A stretch of DNA of 13,044 nucleotides from Bacillota bacterium (GTDB lineage Bacteria > Bacillota_E > Sulfobacillia > Sulfobacillales > Sulfobacillaceae), in NCBI GenBank assembly GCA_021820165.1, contig JAKADW010000018.1, positions 1 to 13,044 on the forward strand, in the 5' to 3' direction. A program made the position numbers and the translations under genes. The notes under the pieces were generated by a model, which did not search any database, had not been told where the DNA came from, and saw nothing but the letters and a program-made list of their open reading frames with translations. Shown piece by piece: positions 6,332 through 13,044 of this stretch. The first letter of the stretch is position 1; each line of letters opens with the position of its first letter.

Positions 6332-7185
6332 AGATCCATGCCTTAATCGGTCCGAGCGGGACTGGCAAAAGTCATCGGGCCTTGATGGTGGCCGAACAAA
6401 AAAATGCGGATAGTATCCTCGACGACGGACTCCTCATCGTCGATGGCCGCATTGTGGCGGGTGTCTCGGCAAAGCGCGAGGCTACGCGGGTGGCCGCTGT
6501 CAAACGCGCCATCCTTTCGGATCCGGCCCACGCCGAGGCCGTGCGAGACGCATTACAGCAGGTGGCTCCCCACGATCTCTTAATTCTTGGAACGTCAAAA
6601 AATATGGTGCAGCATATTCTGGCTGCGTTGGATGTGAGTGATAGTGCGGTGGACTGGGTTGGGGTCGAAGAAGTCACGACACCCGAGGAGCGTCAATTGG
6701 CCCGTCAAATCCGACGCCAACAGGGGCGCCATGTGATCCCGGCCCCGACTATGGAGGTTAAAAAAGGGTTCGCCGGGTACTGGGTCGATCCCCTGCGTTT
6801 TATTTTTAGAGGGCGCCACCGTCAGATGGAAGTCGAAAAATCCATTGTGAGGCCCACCTATTCCTCGCTCGGAAATTTTTATATTGCGGATTCCGTGGTG
6901 GCCGCCATCGCCAGTCACGGCGCCGGAACCGTTACGGGCATCGCCCGGGTCTCCCGTTCCGTGGTACAATCGACGGTGGAGGGGCTTTTTATCGACCTCG
7001 AAGTGTGGGTCAACACGCCTCGACATATTTTTGGGGTCCTCGAACACACGCAGCGTGTGGTGTATGCCGTGATTGAGGACGCCACCGCACTGAATGTTCA
7101 GGCTGTAAGAGTCCAGGCCCGACACCTCATTGGGGAGGAGCCAAACACACACCAAGATGGGACAGCGCGTATTAGTCGTCGATGA
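6328..7185 (+). CDS. P-loop nucleotide-binding protein fused to an Asp23/Gls24 domain, function unknown
   Basis: A 285-residue protein of two parts. Residues 1 to ~110 form a P-loop domain with Walker A GPSGTGKS (8-15) and the segment DDGLLIVDGRIVAG (32-45); no obvious acidic Walker B is seen, only a hydrophobic strand LLILG. A conserved-looking basic linker with HVIPAPTMEVKKGFAG (135-150) follows. Residues ~169-268 resemble an Asp23/Gls24 domain (Pfam DUF322 type): YIADSVVAAIAS, then TVEGLFIDLEVWV, then a helix and AVRVQARHL. I recall similar 'GPSGTGKSHRA...' Asp23 proteins in Clostridia such as Moorella and Desulfotomaculum, all uncharacterised. There is no membrane segment. It overlaps the M20 gene (ATGA) and phoP (29 bp), so it is translationally tied to both. 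A role in envelope stress is a family-level guess only. Confidence 0.8.
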   Translation: MKIHALIGPSGTGKSHRALMVAEQKNADSILDDGLLIVDGRIVAGVSAKREATRVAAVKRAILSDPAHAEAVRDALQQVAPHDLLILGTSKNMVQHILAALDVSDSAVDWVGVEEVTTPEERQLARQIRRQQGRHVIPAPTMEVKKGFAGYWVDPLRFIFRGRHRQMEVEKSIVRPTYSSLGNFYIADSVVAAIASHGAGTVTGIARVSRSVVQSTVEGLFIDLEVWVNTPRHIFGVLEHTQRVVYAVIEDATALNVQAVRVQARHLIGEEPNTHQDGTARISRR

Positions 7186-7849
7186 CGAAGCGGCTATTGT
7201 CGAACTCGTGTCATATAACCTATCGCGCGAGGGATTTGAGGTTTTGGTCACCGCTGATGGTGCCGAAGCGCTTAAAATGGCGCGTAAAGAGGCTCCCGAT
7301 TTGGTCATTTTAGACGTCATGTTACCCAGTATGTCGGGTCTTGATGTCTGTCGACAGTTGAGGCGGGAGACGGAAATTCCCATTATTCTCTTGACGGCCC
7401 GAAAAGATGAAGTCGACCGCGTCCTCGGTCTAGAACTGGGGGCCGACGATTATGTCACCAAACCCTTTTCACCCCGGGAACTCGTGGCTCGGGTTAAAGC
7501 TATCTTACGTCGGAGTCGAGGCCGGGAGGATGAGTCAGGCGATTCCCATGAAATTAGTCGCACCGGGCTCACCGTGGACCTCGAGCGGCGGGAGGCTTCT
7601 CTGGACGGCAAGACGCTTCACCTTACCTTTACCGAGTTCGAGTTACTCCACATTCTCGCCAAGAACCCTGGTCGCGCCTTTACTCGAGATGATCTCTTAA
7701 TGCGGGTCTGGGGTCAGGACTTTTTTGGAGATGCGCGTACCGTGGATGTCCATGTCCGACACTTGCGAGAAAAGTTGAGGGAAGACCCACAAACCCCGCG
7801 ATTCATCGAGACGGTACGGGGGGTCGGGTATCGGTTTCGCGAATCGTGA
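7157..7849 (+). CDS. phoP: Phosphate regulon response regulator PhoP (OmpR family)
   Basis: A 230-residue OmpR/PhoB-type transcription factor. Receiver domain at residues 4-118: acidic pair Asp9-Asp10, phospho-acceptor Asp53 (ILDVMLP), Thr80 and Lys102 (TKPF). Winged-helix DNA-binding domain at ~137-228, with LTFTEFELL and the recognition segment RTVDVHVRHLREKL, ending in VRGVGYRF. The neighbours PhoR and Pst identify it as the phosphate regulator rather than the similar WalR. The start was set at ATG 7157 (MGQRVLVVDDE), which matches the family's usual N-terminus; the nearest SD-like run, GGGGAGGAG at 7132-7140, is 16 nt upstream, so initiation may rely on coupling with the preceding gene, which it overlaps by 29 bp. 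TTG 7130 is a less likely start. Confidence 0.93.
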   Translation: MGQRVLVVDDEAAIVELVSYNLSREGFEVLVTADGAEALKMARKEAPDLVILDVMLPSMSGLDVCRQLRRETEIPIILLTARKDEVDRVLGLELGADDYVTKPFSPRELVARVKAILRRSRGREDESGDSHEISRTGLTVDLERREASLDGKTLHLTFTEFELLHILAKNPGRAFTRDDLLMRVWGQDFFGDARTVDVHVRHLREKLREDPQTPRFIETVRGVGYRFRES

Positions 7850-9219
7850 AACCGGTAATGACCAGGCAATTCTTGGTGCCGTTAGCGATTGGCGCGGCGC
7901 TTACCCTGGCAGTATGGCTGGCAGCGTTGCCCCATGGACGCCTGGAAGCCGTCATCTTAGTCGTCCTGTCCTGGGCTTGGATTGTCCGATTGGTGAGTCA
8001 AATGCGGACCCAGCAGTCATTTTTGGATGAATCCATCGTGCAATTGCAAGAGACCGTCAAGCGCTGGGGATCGGGGGACCTACAAGCCCGGGTATATCTA
8101 GATCAGGCGGATCCCTTAGACCAACTGGCGCACGGCATGAATCGGGTGGCGGAGGCCTTAAAAGATCGCACCGAAGATCTCGAGCAAGATAAAGAGCGCC
8201 TGGAGGCCATTTTGGCCAGCATGGCCAACGGCATTATTATCTTAAACCATGGGCTTAGCATCACCTTGATTAATCAGGCGGCGTATCAGCTTTTGGGGAT
8301 TGAGACGCGTCCGGCTCAAGGGCGACATCTACTAGAAGTGATCCGCGATGTAGCCATCGACGACGCGGTGCACCGCGTGACCCAGGGCGGTGGTACGGAG
8401 ACAGTGCTTTGGAGCCCGCATGATGTGCTGGATGAAGTCATCGAGGTGACCGTGGCAGCCTTGAATCAACCGTCGGGTGGGGTCGGGGCGGTGCTAGTGG
8501 CGCGCAATGTGTCTTCTCAAAAACAAGTCGAGCGCATGCGCCAAGATTTCGTCGCCAACGTGAGTCATGAGCTCCAGACGCCGTTAACAATAATCCGAGG
8601 ATTTACCGAGACACTGCAAGATAATCCAGATCCGGACACCGCCCGACGATTTATCGGGTTAATCCATGAAGAATCGACGCGAATGAGTCATTTGGTGGAT
8701 GATCTCCTTGCCCTATCCCGTATGGAGCATCATTCTTTGCCGGTGCAAATGGGTCCCGTGGATCTCCCCATGCTGATTGACTCGACCTTAGTCAAGCTCG
8801 CTGCCCGGGCTAAGGCGGCGGATCTCATCTTGGACAATCAACTGCCGAGTCATGTGCCGATGGTGGCAGGGGATGCGGACCTCTTGGCCGAAGTGTTTTT
8901 GAACCTGGTGGCTAACGCGGTGCAGTATACCCCGGCGGGTGGCCTAATCCGGATCCGATTGGCGTCCAAAGCGGGGGATGAGTTCGTGGGCATTTCGGTC
9001 CAGGACACGGGGATCGGGATTCCCGCCGCCGACTTGTCGCGGGTCTTCGAGCGATTTTACCGGGTAGATCGCGCCCGCTCCCGTGCGTCCGGCGGTACGG
9101 GTCTAGGGTTGGCTATCGTAAAACATATCATGGAACTCCATCAAGGCCGCATAGAAGTAAATAGCCAGATGGGACAAGGCTCATGTTTTACGGTGTGGCT
9201 TCCCCGATTTGAGGATTAG
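7846..9219 (+). CDS. phoR: Phosphate regulon sensor histidine kinase PhoR
   Basis: A 457-residue membrane histidine kinase partnering PhoP. Domains: two transmembrane helices at ~9-28 and ~33-50 joined by a loop of only a few residues, a HAMP-like linker with coiled-coil character (~51-115), a PAS domain (~115-222; LEAILASMANGIIILN), HisKA with phospho-histidine His241 in VANVSHELQTPLTIIRGF, and HATPase_c with N box NLVANAVQYTP (353-363), G1 DTGIGIP (387-393) and GGTGLGLAIVKHI (416-428). With almost no extracytoplasmic part, phosphate status is probably read through PstSCAB-PhoU, as in Escherichia coli PhoR. GTG 7846 overlaps the phoP stop (GTGA); ATG 7858 is an in-frame alternative, and neither has a good ribosome site. 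Confidence 0.93.
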   Translation: MKPVMTRQFLVPLAIGAALTLAVWLAALPHGRLEAVILVVLSWAWIVRLVSQMRTQQSFLDESIVQLQETVKRWGSGDLQARVYLDQADPLDQLAHGMNRVAEALKDRTEDLEQDKERLEAILASMANGIIILNHGLSITLINQAAYQLLGIETRPAQGRHLLEVIRDVAIDDAVHRVTQGGGTETVLWSPHDVLDEVIEVTVAALNQPSGGVGAVLVARNVSSQKQVERMRQDFVANVSHELQTPLTIIRGFTETLQDNPDPDTARRFIGLIHEESTRMSHLVDDLLALSRMEHHSLPVQMGPVDLPMLIDSTLVKLAARAKAADLILDNQLPSHVPMVAGDADLLAEVFLNLVANAVQYTPAGGLIRIRLASKAGDEFVGISVQDTGIGIPAADLSRVFERFYRVDRARSRASGGTGLGLAIVKHIMELHQGRIEVNSQMGQGSCFTVWLPRFED

Positions 9220-9247
9220 GGGATTCAGGCCGGGAAACCCTTTAATT

Positions 9248-10048
9248 ATGATGAAATGGCTAGCGAGGCTCAGTATGTTAGGGGGATTTATCCTACTAAC
9301 CGGCATGGGGTCCCCGCAGGCGACGCGGATGACCACCCAGCATCTATCGATTAGCGGAGCCACGTCCCTCGTGCCGCTGACCAAACGATTTTTGCCAGAG
9401 TGGGAGCGTCGGCATCCCGGGGTCACGGTGTCGGTGACGGCGGGAGGGTCTTGGGCCGGGATCCTTACGGTGAGTGCAGGCCAGGCCGATATCGGGATGG
9501 CGGATCTGAAGCCCCCGTTAGGACTTCGCGAGCAACTCGATGCGTATGCCGCGGGACGACTGGCCGTGGTGTTCATTGTGAATCCGGCCAACGGAGTGTC
9601 GCGGATCTCACGCGCCGAGTTGTATTCGCTATTGCAGGGGCGGATTCCTAATTGGCGGCGGTTAAACGGCAAAGACGCCCCGGTGATCATCGTATCCCGA
9701 CCACGGAGCTCGGGGGCACGGGCCATGATTGACCGCATATTACCGCGCCCGGGCCTCACACCGGATGCTATTATTCAGTTATCTAATGGGGCCGTGTTAA
9801 AAACGGTGCGGGAGACACCGGGGGCCATGGGCTATGTGGAATGGCGGCCTGGTATGGGAGGGGTGACGATGCTCGCGATTGATCAGCAGCGTTTTGATGC
9901 CAAACATCTCGCCGTGTGGCCCTATTTTACGGAGCCCACATTTTACGTTCGAAAAGGGGCGTCTCCTGTGGTTCACGATCTGGCTCGCGGCTTAAGCCGA
10001 TCTTCGGCTCGGGCAGACTTTGGGATCTATGATGGGGTCGGCCGTTGA
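9248..10048 (+). CDS. pstS: Phosphate ABC transporter substrate-binding protein PstS, divergent
   Basis: A 266-residue extracytoplasmic phosphate-binding protein. An N-terminal signal segment (~4-21: WLARLSMLGGFILLTGM) is followed by SPQATR; no lipobox cysteine is present, which is unusual for a Gram-positive binding protein. PstS signatures: ISGATSLVPL (35-44), AGGSWAGILTVSAGQADIGMADL (65-87, usually GGGSG.G...G.ADIG..S), RIPNW (132-136), SRPRSSGARAM (150-160, usually R...SGT) and GAMGYVEW (192-199). The Thr of SGT is Ala and one Gly of the GSG loop is Trp, both near the expected phosphate site. It starts 28 nt after phoR; the Shine-Dalgarno is poor (GGGAAA, 10 nt away). ATG 9251 is adjacent and equally possible. 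It overlaps pstC by TTGA. Its place in phoPR-pstSCAB makes the assignment firm despite the divergence. Confidence 0.9.
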   Translation: MMKWLARLSMLGGFILLTGMGSPQATRMTTQHLSISGATSLVPLTKRFLPEWERRHPGVTVSVTAGGSWAGILTVSAGQADIGMADLKPPLGLREQLDAYAAGRLAVVFIVNPANGVSRISRAELYSLLQGRIPNWRRLNGKDAPVIIVSRPRSSGARAMIDRILPRPGLTPDAIIQLSNGAVLKTVRETPGAMGYVEWRPGMGGVTMLAIDQQRFDAKHLAVWPYFTEPTFYVRKGASPVVHDLARGLSRSSARADFGIYDGVGR

Positions 10049-10911
10049 AACCGGGCGCGGGTAATCGTCTGGGTGACCCTCTTATCTACCGAATAGTATG
10101 GGCCAGTGCGGTGTTGCTAGTGCTATTGGGTTTATCCATGATGGCCGTTTTAGTCTCTGGAACCGTGCAGTTTGTACGGAGTCATGGCCTTAATGCGAGC
10201 CTCTTAGGGATGCTATATGACCCGAGCGCGGGTCGATTTGGTCTTTTGCCGTTCATCGCGGGATCCCTGGTGGTGACCGTGATGGCGCTAGTCGTGGCAT
10301 TGCCCCTGGCCCTATCGGTGGCGGTGGTGGTCCGCGAGATGCCTAAAAGCCGGATCCAAACGGTTCGCCAGGTGCTGTCAGGTCTGGTGGCCATCCCCTC
10401 GGTGGTAATCGGTTGGTGGGGACTCGGTCTCATCGTCCCAGCTATTCGCGCAATCACGGGGCGCCCGGGATTTAGTCTATTGGCGGGTGGTTTGGTCCTG
10501 GCGGTGATGATCCTGCCCACACTCAGCCTGCTTAGCCTTAACGCATTGGCGCGGGTGCCGGTGCCGTGGGTGGAGGGCTCGCTGGCATTAGGCGCAACGC
10601 CCGATCAAACCCTTGGCCGTTTAATTCTTTCCGTGTCTCGGGCCGCGCTGGTGGAGGCCTCAGTCCTGGCCGTCGCCCGAGCCTTAGGGGAAACCATGGC
10701 GGTACAGATGGTGATCGGCGGACGGGTCCTCCTGCCTCACGGCGTTTTAGGTCCCGGTGCCACGCTCACCACGCAACTCTTGACCGACATGAGTCTTATG
10801 CCACCGGGGGTGCCTGGTCATCACGTCCTGGACTTCATGGCGCTTTTACTACTGGGCGCCATGTATGGCTTGGTGGTCTTGGTGGAACGCACCCGGAGGA
10901 TGGTGCCATGA
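10045..10911 (+). CDS. pstC: Phosphate ABC transporter permease PstC
   Basis: A 288-residue integral membrane permease. About six hydrophobic helices (~16-40, 68-93, 111-135, 144-167, 202-226, 262-281) surround the EAA loop EGSLALGATPDQTLGRLIL (177-195), which contacts PstB. GETMAVQMVIGG (215-226) after the loop is typical of the PstC/PstA family. Together with PstA it forms the phosphate channel. The start is taken as TTG 10045, overlapping the pstS stop as TTGA with GGGG about 7 nt upstream; no ATG or GTG occurs in frame before the first membrane helix, so a later start would cut into that helix. The stop overlaps the pstA start (ATGA). Confidence 0.92.
   Translation: MKPGAGNRLGDPLIYRIVWASAVLLVLLGLSMMAVLVSGTVQFVRSHGLNASLLGMLYDPSAGRFGLLPFIAGSLVVTVMALVVALPLALSVAVVVREMPKSRIQTVRQVLSGLVAIPSVVIGWWGLGLIVPAIRAITGRPGFSLLAGGLVLAVMILPTLSLLSLNALARVPVPWVEGSLALGATPDQTLGRLILSVSRAALVEASVLAVARALGETMAVQMVIGGRVLLPHGVLGPGATLTTQLLTDMSLMPPGVPGHHVLDFMALLLLGAMYGLVVLVERTRRMVP
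10895..10899 (+). promoter_or_regulatory. Ribosome binding site of pstA
   Basis: GGAGG, 8 nt before ATG 10908, inside the last codons of pstC. It fixes the pstA start and excludes the upstream extension of that frame. Confidence 0.75.
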
Positions 10912-11747
10912 GGGGGACGGGGTGGCACCGGCTGGCGTTTGTCGGGACTGTTTTTGTGCTGATCTTATTTCTAGTGATTATTGGCGACCTGGTCTGGAAA
11001 AGCCTGGGTCTCTGGTCCTGGCATTTTTTGTGGAGTCCGCCCTCGGAAATGGGCCGCGGCGGGATTGGCCCCGAACTCTTAAATACCCTCATCATGGTTG
11101 GGGTGGCCTCTGTGATAAGCTTGCCGCTTGGCATCGCTGGCGCCGTGTTTCGGGTCGAATACGGGGCATCGCGTGGCTTCATAAAAATCTTTGATCGCGT
11201 GCGGTTCACCTGGATGAGCCTACCGACCATCGTGATTGGGCTTTTAGTCTACCAATGGGTGGTGGCGGGTCTTGGCTGGCCCCTATCGATCCGTTCCGGA
11301 ATCGTGGCGCTGGTGGTGATGAATTGGCCTTTTGTGGTGAATATTGCCGTTGAGGCCCTAGCCGGGGTACCTGACGCCAGTCGCGAAGGATCGCTGGCCT
11401 TGGGTGCCACGCGGTCTCAGACCTTACGGCACATCGTGTTTCCCTCCGCGCTGCCTGCCCTGGTAGCGGGCCTGGGCGTGAGTACCGCCCGACTTTTGGG
11501 TGAATCGGCAGCGCTGATCTTCACCGCCGGTTTGAACGTGGGGGTGCACTGGAGCTGGTCGATGCCCGGTGAGACGTTGGCGGTTCATCTCTGGTATTTG
11601 CGTACGGAGTCTCTGGCGCCCATGGCCAACGCCGAGGCGGCTGCCACGGGTGTGGTACTGCTGGTTTTGGTGGCGTTGGTACTCTACTTGACACAGAAAA
11701 TCGCGCACTGGCTAAAACCCCGGGACTATTCGCGTAAAAGCGCTTGA
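10908..11747 (+). CDS. pstA: Phosphate ABC transporter permease PstA
   Basis: A 279-residue integral membrane permease, the second half of the phosphate channel. Hydrophobic helices lie at about residues 9-30, 60-82, 101-120, 129-150, 184-207 and 244-265. The EAA loop EGSLALGATRSQTLRHIVF (160-178) is followed by LLGESAALIFTAG (196-208), the PstA counterpart of the PstC GET motif. The loop between helices 1 and 2 contains GRGGIGPELLNTL (49-61), common in PstA proteins. The ATG at 10908 has a GGAGG site 8 nt upstream and overlaps the pstC stop as ATGA. After its TGA comes the widest gap of the pst cluster, before pstB. Confidence 0.93.
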   Translation: MRGTGWHRLAFVGTVFVLILFLVIIGDLVWKSLGLWSWHFLWSPPSEMGRGGIGPELLNTLIMVGVASVISLPLGIAGAVFRVEYGASRGFIKIFDRVRFTWMSLPTIVIGLLVYQWVVAGLGWPLSIRSGIVALVVMNWPFVVNIAVEALAGVPDASREGSLALGATRSQTLRHIVFPSALPALVAGLGVSTARLLGESAALIFTAGLNVGVHWSWSMPGETLAVHLWYLRTESLAPMANAEAAATGVVLLVLVALVLYLTQKIAHWLKPRDYSRKSA

Positions 11748-11748
11748 A

Positions 11749-11774
11749 CCCGGATTGAGCCCGGGGGTGTACAC
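11749..11774 (+). promoter_or_regulatory. Hairpin plus 8-bp palindrome in the pstA-pstB gap
   Basis: Directly after the pstA stop, CCCGG (11749-11753) and CCGGG (11761-11765) can pair across a 7-nt loop. GTGTACAC, a perfect palindrome, follows at 11767-11774. No U-tract follows the hairpin, so it is not a standard terminator; it may be an mRNA processing or stability element, or part of a weak internal promoter for pstB-phoU (TTGAGC at 11755-11760, poor -10 match). The structure is seen in sequence; the function is speculative. Confidence 0.3.
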
Positions 11775-11813
11775 TATTTATGGAAAAGGTGGAGAGGAGT
11801 GGGGACGACACGC

Positions 11814-12578
11814 ATGACTAAAGAAGCCCCCGACCTAGTGGTGCGCCACCTTTCGGTTCGTTATGGGGAACAGGTGGCGCTATCGGACGTAAGCTTAGAC
11901 CTTCCGGGAGGGCAGGTGTTGGCTCTGATCGGCCCCTCGGGCTGTGGCAAATCGACGCTGTTGCGGGTGCTTAATCGTCTTATTGACCGAGCCCCGGACG
12001 CTCTCTGCGAGGGAGAGGTCCAGATTGGCAGTATCCGCGTCTTAGACCCCACCACCGATTTAGTGGATTTGCGCCGGTCCGTAGGCATGGTGTTTCAACA
12101 GCCGAGCGCCTTCCCGTTTAGTGTTTTTGACAACGTGGCCTATGGCCCCCGATTGCAAGGGATTCGGTCATCCAGTCGGTTGCGCGCCATTATCGAATCG
12201 AGTCTCAAACAGGCGGCCTTATGGGATGAGGTGCGGGGTAAATTAAGGCGGCCTGCGGCGTCGTTATCGGGCGGTCAGCAACAGCGCTTATGTATCGCCC
12301 GGGCTTTAGCGGTATCCCCCAGCGTTTTGCTGCTCGATGAACCCACGGCGGCCTTAGACCCGCTCTCGACAGCTAAAATAGAAGAACTCATTTTGGCTTT
12401 GCGCGGCGCGTACACCGTCGTCATGGTGACCCATAATTTACAACAGGCAGCGCGAGTCTCTGACCTGACGGCATTCTTTCGCCAAGGCCGCTTGGTCGAA
12501 GTGGCGCCCACACGTGACATGTTTACCGCACCCAAATCGAGCGAGACCGAAGAGTTCTTAACCGGGAGATACGAGTAG
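11814..12578 (+). CDS. pstB: Phosphate ABC transporter ATP-binding protein PstB
   Basis: A 254-residue ABC ATPase driving phosphate import. Motifs in order: Walker A GPSGCGKS (40-47), Q-loop GMVFQQPSAFPFS (91-103), signature LSGGQQQRLCIARAL (151-165), Walker B VLLLDEPTAALDP (171-183), switch histidine MVTHNLQQAAR (His207) and the PstB-typical end TEEFLTGRY. The Q-loop FPFS (usually FPMS) and the TGRY end are strong PstB marks. ATG 11814 was chosen because the protein then begins like other PstB proteins; GTG 11799 is an in-frame alternative five codons upstream with a nearer AAGGTGG site, so the start is uncertain. phoU follows after 10 nt. Confidence 0.95.
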   Translation: MTKEAPDLVVRHLSVRYGEQVALSDVSLDLPGGQVLALIGPSGCGKSTLLRVLNRLIDRAPDALCEGEVQIGSIRVLDPTTDLVDLRRSVGMVFQQPSAFPFSVFDNVAYGPRLQGIRSSSRLRAIIESSLKQAALWDEVRGKLRRPAASLSGGQQQRLCIARALAVSPSVLLLDEPTAALDPLSTAKIEELILALRGAYTVVMVTHNLQQAARVSDLTAFFRQGRLVEVAPTRDMFTAPKSSETEEFLTGRYE

Positions 12579-12582
12579 GAGG
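12578..12582 (+). promoter_or_regulatory. Ribosome binding site of phoU
   Basis: GGAGG, overlapping the last base of the pstB stop and 6 nt before GTG 12589. It supports a GTG start for phoU. Confidence 0.75.
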
Positions 12583-12588
12583 CCGCCG

Positions 12589-13044
12589 GTGTTACGACAA
12601 TCATTTCGCAGCGAGTTAGAACAACTAGATCAGGAACTGATTCGTATGGGCGCCTTAGTCGAGGAGCAAATTCGCCGTGCGGTGCGCTCCCTGACCGGGC
12701 AGGACCTCGAATTGGCAGAGCACGTGGTTGCCGATGATGATCGGGTCGACACCATGGAAATGGACATTGAGCGCCGCTGTTTGACTCTCTTAGCGCTGCA
12801 GCAGCCATTGGCCGGCGACTTGCGCATTGTCTCCACGATTCTTAAGATTATTACGGATCTGGAGCGGATGGCGGATCATGCGGTGGACATTGCCCAAGTC
12901 ACGTTGCGACTCGGTCAGGAGTCCTTGGTCAAGCCTCTCATTGACATTCCTGAAATGGCACGACTCTCGAGCTCGATGGTCCGGCTGGCTCTCAATGCTT
13001 ATATTCACCGGAGCCTCGATGAAGCCCTGACCATGATTCGGCTC
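12589..13044 (+). CDS. phoU: Phosphate transport system regulator PhoU, partial (3' end outside window)
   Basis: The first 152 residues of PhoU (whole family proteins are about 215-230), running open to the right edge. The GTG start at 12589 has a GGAGG site 6 nt upstream; reading gives LRQSFRSELEQLDQELIRMG. Seen: the first PhoU helical repeat with ALVEEQIRRAVRSL (22-35), VVADDDRVDTMEMDIERRC (46-64), LQQPLAGDLRIV (70-81) and the metal-binding motif DLERMADHAVDIA (90-102; family form E.xRxGDHAxNI), then the beginning of the second repeat. PhoU is a cytoplasmic three-helix-bundle protein that, with PstB and PhoR, shuts off phosphate-starvation signalling when phosphate is plentiful. Its place after pstB is standard. 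Confidence 0.93.
   Translation, partial: MLRQSFRSELEQLDQELIRMGALVEEQIRRAVRSLTGQDLELAEHVVADDDRVDTMEMDIERRCLTLLALQQPLAGDLRIVSTILKIITDLERMADHAVDIAQVTLRLGQESLVKPLIDIPEMARLSSSMVRLALNAYIHRSLDEALTMIRL

Noticed and set aside
6595..7383. 262-codon open frame on the - strand
   Set aside because: It is antisense to the Asp23 fusion gene and the phoP receiver domain, both strongly supported; no recognisable protein features.
7157..9219. WalR/WalK cell-wall two-component system instead of PhoP/PhoR
   Set aside because: The pair is similar in sequence to WalRK, but it is followed by pstSCAB-phoU and not by walH/walI/walJ genes.
9220..9247. Pho box or promoter before pstS
   Set aside because: No TTAACA-like direct repeats with 11-bp spacing and no convincing -35/-10 pair are visible in the gap or just upstream in the phoR 3' end.
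11749..11765. Rho-independent terminator after pstA
   Set aside because: The stem is only 5 bp with a 7-nt loop and no T-run follows; the downstream pstB-phoU genes belong to the same functional unit.
12275..12808. 177-codon open frame on the - strand
   Set aside because: It is antisense to pstB and phoU, which carry all their family motifs; low-complexity, Ser/Arg-rich translation typical of a shadow frame.

Overview
The window is a compact, moderately high-GC stretch from what looks like a Gram-positive bacterium of the Firmicutes/Clostridia type. The evidence is the order phoP-phoR-pstS-pstC-pstA-pstB-phoU, a low-GC-type N-succinylamino acid racemase/MenC operon, an Asp23/Gls24-domain protein, strong GGAGG ribosome binding sites, and GTG/TTG starts. 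A Sulfobacillus-like acidophile or thermophile would fit the composition and gene style, but that is a guess from memory and not something the sequence proves.

Layout. (1) Positions 2-316 (+) hold the C-terminal end of an alpha/beta hydrolase. (2) Positions 307-2733 (-) hold a two-gene unit: an S9-family (acylaminoacyl-peptidase-like) serine peptidase and, 3 nt behind it, a small membrane-anchored protein of unknown function. (3) Positions 2734-2817 are the divergent intergenic region. (4) From 2818 to the right edge, twelve genes run on the + strand with almost no space between them: a NUDIX CoA-pyrophosphatase-like hydrolase, a COG3375 GNAT acyltransferase, an enolase-superfamily N-acylamino acid racemase/OSBS, an M20 zinc peptidase/deacylase, a P-loop protein fused to an Asp23 domain, PhoP, PhoR, PstS, PstC, PstA, PstB and the first 152 codons of PhoU. 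Most junctions are start/stop overlaps (ATGA, GTGA, TTGA or longer). The only gaps are phoR-pstS (28 nt), pstA-pstB (51 or 66 nt, depending on the pstB start) and pstB-phoU (10 nt). No stretch over 300 nt lacks a gene, and no RNA genes, CRISPR arrays, insertion sequences or clear Rho-independent terminators were seen.

How the parts may work together. The GNAT-racemase-M20 trio matches the three-enzyme route known from Geobacillus, in which a D-amino acid is N-succinylated from succinyl-CoA, racemised as the N-succinyl derivative, and released as the L-amino acid. The divergent S9 peptidase belongs to a family whose members can release N-acylated amino acids from peptides, so both sides of the divergent region may serve N-acyl amino acid or peptide salvage. 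The right half is a complete phosphate uptake and sensing module: histidine kinase PhoR and regulator PhoP, the binding protein PstS, the PstC/PstA permease, the PstB ATPase and PhoU.

The least understood gene is the P-loop-Asp23 protein at 6328-7185. It overlaps the M20 gene on one side and phoP on the other, so it joins the two modules physically. Other points worth attention are a PstS without a lipobox cysteine and with altered phosphate-site motifs, a non-canonical NUDIX box, and a small hairpin plus palindrome in the pstA-pstB gap.
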